From Bacilli bacterium (GTDB taxonomy: Bacteria > Bacillota_I > Bacilli_A > RF39 > UBA660), in NCBI GenBank assembly GCA_017484205.1, contig JAFUTO010000012.1:1-64000 (forward strand): DNA of 64,000 nucleotides, given 5' to 3'. The position numbers were made by a program, and so were the translations under genes. Positions 59,952 through 64,000 of the stretch are shown piece after piece; position 1 is the stretch's first letter; every line of letters starts with the position of its first letter. Below the pieces are notes generated by a model. The model was not told the origin of the DNA and did not search any database. It was given only the letters and a program-made list of their open reading frames with translations.

Positions 59952-61151
59952 ATGGATAGAATCGTTATGCATATAGACGTAAATAATGCTTTTCTTTCTT
60001 GGACGGCTTTGGATTTATTAGAAAAAGGTTATAAAAAAGATATAAGAAATGTATGTGCGGTTATAGGTGGGGATGAAAAAAGTCGCCACGGTATTGTTTT
60101 AGCTAAATCCACACCAGCTAAAAAATATGGTATTGTAACAGCAGAAACATTATATCAAGCAAGAAAGAAATGTCCTAATTTAGAAATATATCCATCAAAT
60201 TATCCATATTATCAAAAGAAAAGTAAAGAATTATTTGAACTTATAAGTAAATATACACCTGATATAGAACAATTTTCTATAGATGAATGTTTTATAGAAT
60301 ATACATATGTATATAATTTATATGGAGATCCTATTAAATTCGCGTATAAAATAAAAGAAGAAATAAAAAACACCTTAGGTTTTACGGTGAATATAGGTAT
60401 CGCGAATAATAAGTTATGCGCTAAAATGGCATCTGATTTTGAAAAACCAGATAAGGTTCACACTTTATTTAGTAATGAAATAGAAGAAAAAATGTACCCT
60501 TTAGACGTAGGAGATCTTCTTTGGATAGGAAAGAAAAGTAAAGAAAAATTAAATGAATTAGGTATAAGAACAATAAAAGATTTAGCAGAGTCTGATTATA
60601 CTAATTTATATTACTATTTTAAAAATCAAACTAAAATAATGATTGAACACGCTAAAGGAATAGATAATGAACCAGTAGTAGTACAAAGAGAAGAAGCAAA
60701 AGGAATGTCTAAAACAACTACTTTAGATCGTGATGTTAATAATAGATCTGAATTATATGATTATCTAAATTCTATATCTAATGATTTAGGTGTTAGTTTA
60801 AGAAGCATAAATAAATATGCATCTACAGTAGCGGTTATTTTAAAAGATCAATATTTTAAGACAAAAACTCATCAAATAAAATTATCAAATCCTACTAATA
60901 TCACATCAGTAATATTTGATACTTCAAAAAAACTATTAGATGAAACTTGGCAGGGTGAAGCAATAAGATTAATCGGTATTAGATTAGATGGTCTAACAAG
61001 TGTTGGAATGTACCAATATTCTTTGTTTGAAGATGTAAAAACAAAAGAGAAAGATACTGAACTTGATAGTGTTATGGATAAGTTAAAAGGTAAATATGGT
61101 AGTAAAATTATAAATAAAGCAAGTTTATTACCAAAAAATAAAAAAATGTGA
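59952..61151 (+). CDS. dinB: Y-family DNA polymerase (DinB/UmuC-like)
   Basis: The 399-residue translesion polymerase has MHIDVNNAFLSWTA (first catalytic Asp), KYGIVTAETLYQARKKCP, the active-site SIDECFIEYT (Asp-Glu, about 107), helix-hairpin-helix near 190-215, and a little-finger domain with TTTLDRDVNNRSELYDYL. The DVNNAF and IVLAKSTPAKK variant is typical of a Bacillota UmuC-like subgroup. No LexA-type box was identified upstream. Confidence 0.92.
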   Translation: MDRIVMHIDVNNAFLSWTALDLLEKGYKKDIRNVCAVIGGDEKSRHGIVLAKSTPAKKYGIVTAETLYQARKKCPNLEIYPSNYPYYQKKSKELFELISKYTPDIEQFSIDECFIEYTYVYNLYGDPIKFAYKIKEEIKNTLGFTVNIGIANNKLCAKMASDFEKPDKVHTLFSNEIEEKMYPLDVGDLLWIGKKSKEKLNELGIRTIKDLAESDYTNLYYYFKNQTKIMIEHAKGIDNEPVVVQREEAKGMSKTTTLDRDVNNRSELYDYLNSISNDLGVSLRSINKYASTVAVILKDQYFKTKTHQIKLSNPTNITSVIFDTSKKLLDETWQGEAIRLIGIRLDGLTSVGMYQYSLFEDVKTKEKDTELDSVMDKLKGKYGSKIINKASLLPKNKKM

Positions 61152-61181
61152 TATAATCAATATAAGAATAGGAGAGTAAAT

Positions 61182-61691
61182 ATGGAAAAAGAAAAAAAAC
61201 AAAATAAAGGAAATGGAGTTATATTAGCGATTAAGTATATTGTACCTATAGTAGTTGCTTTATTAATATTCTTATGTTTTAAATTAATTACAGGTACATA
61301 TAGAACACAAGAAATTGATTTAGATAAGTATTTATCATTAGTAGAAGGTAGTAAAAAGAGTATGATATTTGTTACATCAAATGATTGTAATGAATGTGAT
61401 AATACTAAAGAATTACTAGAAAAGATGTTACAAGGAAGTAATATTAAGACTTATGAATTAAATATTGATAATTTATCTGATAATGAAAAAGATAAATTTA
61501 TGGCTAAATTTGAAGAAACAAGAGAAGGTATCACAGCGCCTAGTCTACTTATGGTAAAAGATAATGAATTAGTAAGTAGTTTCTATGGACCTTTTGATGA
61601 AGATTTAATAATTGAATACCTACAAAATAACGAGTTAGTTAAAAAAATAAATACAGATACAAATACAGATAGTAGTGAGAACAATGAATAA
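61182..61691 (+). CDS. Membrane-anchored thioredoxin-like protein
   Basis: The 169-residue protein has an N-terminal span (about 12-35) and an extracytoplasmic thioredoxin-like domain with FVTSNDCNECDNTKELLEKM (Cys-Asn-Glu-Cys, about residues 67-70), a later GITAPSLLMVKD (cis-Pro-like position) and a Ser/Thr/Asn tail. It is likely a thiol-disulfide protein or a tethered redox partner. GGAGAG is upstream. The stop overlaps the tex start (ATGAATAA). Confidence 0.8.
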   Translation: MEKEKKQNKGNGVILAIKYIVPIVVALLIFLCFKLITGTYRTQEIDLDKYLSLVEGSKKSMIFVTSNDCNECDNTKELLEKMLQGSNIKTYELNIDNLSDNEKDKFMAKFEETREGITAPSLLMVKDNELVSSFYGPFDEDLIIEYLQNNELVKKINTDTNTDSSENNE

Positions 61692-63828
61692 TAGTATAAT
61701 TGAAAATATAAGTAATGATTTAGATATTAAAGTATCTCAAGTAGAGGTAACATTAAAACTATTAGAAGAAGGGAATACTATTCCCTTCATTTCTCGTTAT
61801 AGAAAAGAAGTTACAGGTGGGTTAGACGAAGAAATTATAAAAAGTATAAGTGAAGTATATGTTTATCAATGCAATTTAGCTAAAAGAAAAGAAGATGTTA
61901 TTAGATTAATTGAAGAAAAAGATTTAATGACAGATGAACTTAGAGAAAGTATATTAAAAGCTACTAAACTAGTTGAAGTAGAAGATTTATATAGACCATT
62001 TAAAGAGAAAAAGAAAACTAAGGCTACTGAAGCTATTAAAAATGGTTTAGAACCTTTAGCTAAAATAATTATGTCATTTAAAGCTAATAATATTGAATCT
62101 ATAGCCAAAAATTATTTAAATGAAAATGTAAAAACAGTAGATGATGCAATTACTGGCGCTAAATATATAATTGCAGAGTGGATTAGTGATAATGCGAAGA
62201 TAAGAAAAGATATAAGAAGAAAAACATACCAAAATGGTGTTATGCAATCTAAATTAAAGAAAAATGCGAATGATGAAAATAAAACATATGAAATGTATTA
62301 TGATTATAGTGAATCTATTAGAACAATTAAACCACATAGAGTACTTGCGCTAAACCGTGGCGAAAAAGAAGATATTTTAAATGTAAGTATAGATGTTGAT
62401 ACAAATATAATTATAGAGTATTTAGAAAAAATAGTAATTAAAGATAGTAATTCTAGTGTAGTAGAAATAGTAAAGGATGCTATTAATGATTCATATAAAA
62501 GATTAATAGGTCCATCTATTGAAAGAGAGATAAGATCTGATTTAAAAGAAAAAGCAGATGATACAGCAATTGAAAACTTTGGTAAAAATCTAGAGGCATT
62601 ATTATTACAACCTCCTATGAAAGAAAAAATAGTATTAGCTTTCGATCCAGGATATGTTAATGGTTGTAAATTAGCGGTTATTGATAAAACAGGTAAGTAT
62701 TTATATTCTACAGTAATTAAACCATTTACAAATAATGATAAATATCTAGAAGATAGTAAAAGAGTATTAGTTAATCTAATTACTAAATATAATGTAGATA
62801 TTATTGCTATAGGTAATGGAACAGCTTCACGTGAATCAGAGAGTTTATGTGCAAATATCATTAAAGAAAATAAATTGAACTGTAAATATATTATAGTATC
62901 AGAAGCAGGGGCGTCTATTTATAGTACTGAAAAAGTTGCCCAAGAAGAGTTCCCTGATTTATCTCCGAATGAAAGAAGTGCAGTATCAATTGGTAGAAGA
63001 GTACAAGATCCTTTATCAGAACTTGTTAAGATTCCACCAGATGGTATTGGTGTAGGATTATATCAACATGATGTAGCCGATAATAAATTAAAAGATAGAT
63101 TAGATTTCGTAGTTACTAAAGCAGTTAATAATGTTGGTGTTAATATAAATACAGCTTCTCCTTCATTATTACAATATGTATCAGGAATAACTAAGAAAAA
63201 TATTGAAAAAATAATAGAGTATAGAAATAGTAAAGGTAAGTTTAATTCTAGAGAGGATGTTAAAAAATCTAAATTGTTAACTCCAAAAGCATATGAACAA
63301 GCTATAGGATTTCTAAGAATATTAGATGGATCTAATATATTAGATTCTACATCTATCCATCCAGAAAGTTATGATATAGCTTTAAACTTAATTAAAACAT
63401 TGGGATTTGGGATAGAAGATATTGGAACTGATAGATTAGTAGATGCGTTGAATAAAGTTAATATAGATGAATATGTAACTAAATTAAATACAGATAAATA
63501 CACTTTAGAAGATGTTATTTTATCACTTAAAAAACCAAATAGAGATCCAAGAGATGAGATGCCACAACCTATATTAAAAAGCGATGTACTAGATATTAAA
63601 GACTTAAAAGTAGGTATGAAATTACAAGGAACTGTTAGAAATGTAGTTGATTTTGGTGCATTCATAGATATTGGATTACATAATGATGGACTTGTACATA
63701 TATCCAAGATAACAAATGAATATATAAAACATCCTAGTGATGTACTATCAGTAGGTGATATAGTGGATTGTTATGTTATAGATATTAAGGATAATGGTAA
63801 AGTATCTTTATCATTAATAGAGGGATAA
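61684..63828 (+). CDS. tex: Tex family transcription accessory protein
   Basis: The 714-residue protein has the Tex N-terminal region (EGNTIPFISRYRKEVTGGLDE), DLYRPFKEKKKT, a YqgF-type domain (VLAFDPGYVNGCKLAVID, about 315), paired helix-hairpin-helix (NVGVNINTASPSLLQYVSGI) and a C-terminal S1 domain (VGMKLQGTVRNVVDFGAFIDIGLHNDGLVHIS, about 640-712). Tex binds nucleic acids and influences transcription and RNA decay. Translationally coupled to the thioredoxin-like gene. Confidence 0.95.
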   Translation: MNNSIIENISNDLDIKVSQVEVTLKLLEEGNTIPFISRYRKEVTGGLDEEIIKSISEVYVYQCNLAKRKEDVIRLIEEKDLMTDELRESILKATKLVEVEDLYRPFKEKKKTKATEAIKNGLEPLAKIIMSFKANNIESIAKNYLNENVKTVDDAITGAKYIIAEWISDNAKIRKDIRRKTYQNGVMQSKLKKNANDENKTYEMYYDYSESIRTIKPHRVLALNRGEKEDILNVSIDVDTNIIIEYLEKIVIKDSNSSVVEIVKDAINDSYKRLIGPSIEREIRSDLKEKADDTAIENFGKNLEALLLQPPMKEKIVLAFDPGYVNGCKLAVIDKTGKYLYSTVIKPFTNNDKYLEDSKRVLVNLITKYNVDIIAIGNGTASRESESLCANIIKENKLNCKYIIVSEAGASIYSTEKVAQEEFPDLSPNERSAVSIGRRVQDPLSELVKIPPDGIGVGLYQHDVADNKLKDRLDFVVTKAVNNVGVNINTASPSLLQYVSGITKKNIEKIIEYRNSKGKFNSREDVKKSKLLTPKAYEQAIGFLRILDGSNILDSTSIHPESYDIALNLIKTLGFGIEDIGTDRLVDALNKVNIDEYVTKLNTDKYTLEDVILSLKKPNRDPRDEMPQPILKSDVLDIKDLKVGMKLQGTVRNVVDFGAFIDIGLHNDGLVHISKITNEYIKHPSDVLSVGDIVDCYVIDIKDNGKVSLSLIEG

Positions 63829-63829
63829 T

Positions 63830-64000
63830 ATGAATAAAGTAAAATATATAGTTATATTACTTCCATTAGTTTTAACCGGTTGTTTTGGATTAAGTGGAAG
63901 TGGTAATTTAAAAAACACTTGTATTAAAAAAGAGGAAACTAATTATTCTAAAGAAATAGATACATATACTTTAGAATATTACCAAGGTGATATAAACAAA
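63830..64000 (+). CDS. Lipoprotein, partial (runs off the window)
   Basis: The first 57 codons are visible. MNKVKYIVILLPLVLTGCFG is a lipoprotein signal with lipobox LTGC, so cleavage and lipidation at Cys18 are expected. A short Gly/Ser linker and a folded start (YTLEYYQGDINK) follow. The start is one base after the tex stop, with GAGGG upstream. The family cannot be named from this fragment. Confidence 0.75.
   Translation, partial: MNKVKYIVILLPLVLTGCFGLSGSGNLKNTCIKKEETNYSKEIDTYTLEYYQGDINK

Noticed and set aside
62304-62861. 185-codon minus-strand open frame inside tex
   Set aside because: Antisense shadow of conserved Tex coding sequence, with Ser/Ile-rich composition typical of such shadows and no ribosome site.
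1-64000. CRISPR array or cas genes
   Set aside because: No regularly spaced direct repeats with unique spacers and no Cas-like protein were seen.
1-64000. Alternative genetic code (TGA as Trp), given the Mycoplasma-like base composition
   Set aside because: TGA is the natural stop of several genes (14858-16348, 34210-35064, the DUF4186 gene) and Trp is encoded by TGG in conserved positions.

Overview
The window looks like chromosome from a very AT-rich, walled member of the Bacillota, close to the Erysipelotrichia/Mycoplasmatota branch (RF39-like gut bacteria). This is inferred from gene content, not from a marker tree. TGA is used as a stop (for example at the ends of the genes at 14858 and 34210), so the code is not the Mycoplasma one. 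Shine-Dalgarno sites are often of the form AGGTGAT. A cell wall is indicated by a peptidoglycan deacetylase, a class B-like sortase and a FemABX-type enzyme. Part of the reading is conventional: a T-box-led hisS-aspS pair, rplS, lepB, rplU-prp-rpmA, rpsL-rpsG-fusA-tuf, topA, rel-dtd, uvrC, dinB and tex.

1-9.7 kb: a membrane-anchored protein, hisS and an archaeal-type aspS, a convergent polysaccharide deacetylase with a small coiled-coil partner, an independently transcribed structured RNA (possibly 6S-like), rplS, lepB, a sortase substrate and three small coupled genes. 9.8-16.4 kb: a large surface protein whose N-terminus is clearly ubiquitin-like, then GrpB-like, TatD, sortase, SDR and a coiled-coil membrane protein. 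16.5-23.5 kb: a five-gene cluster of CotH/lamin-tail protein, VTC-type polyphosphate polymerase, DUF4956, a DUF6273-like membrane protein and a phosphodiester glycosidase, followed by a NUDIX gene. 23.9-27.5 kb: a LytTR two-component system and a sortase substrate. All three of these genes carry the same 21-bp-period direct repeat in front, so they look like one small regulon. 27.6-31.7 kb: a run of small accessory genes (two GNATs, a C26 amidotransferase, a UDG-family protein, a NADAR protein) separated by repeated junction sequences.

31.7-42.8 kb: ribosome and RNA maturation genes (rbgA, mrnC, rlmB, a sigma factor), L21/L27 with the L27-processing protease, a radical SAM protein, an NrtR-like regulator and the str operon. 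The S12 protein lacks the usual Lys-Asp-Leu-Pro loop. 42.8-44.1 kb: the most unusual locus. An ORF6N-domain gene is split after its first 25 or so codons by a complete kilA-N gene. The inserted segment has imperfect inverted repeats at its ends, and long DNA palindromes lie inside the protein-coding parts of both genes. 44.2-64.0 kb: glycosyltransferase, FemABX, topA, an orphan prepilin, a ComN-like protein, rel, dtd, an AI-2E family permease, tRNA-Pro, two tiny promoter-plus-terminator RNA units, uvrC, a prepilin/BspA leucine-rich-repeat fusion, a HELGH metallopeptidase-like protein, dinB, a membrane thioredoxin-like protein, tex and the start of a lipoprotein gene.

Surface biology is the common thread. 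Three proteins end in the same unusual sorting signal, [S/A]-P-N-T-[I/V/L]-D-N, plus a membrane span and basic tail. There is a single sortase to process them, and one of the three substrates is under the LytTR system. Two proteins carry type IV prepilin leaders, but no pilus machinery is present in the window.
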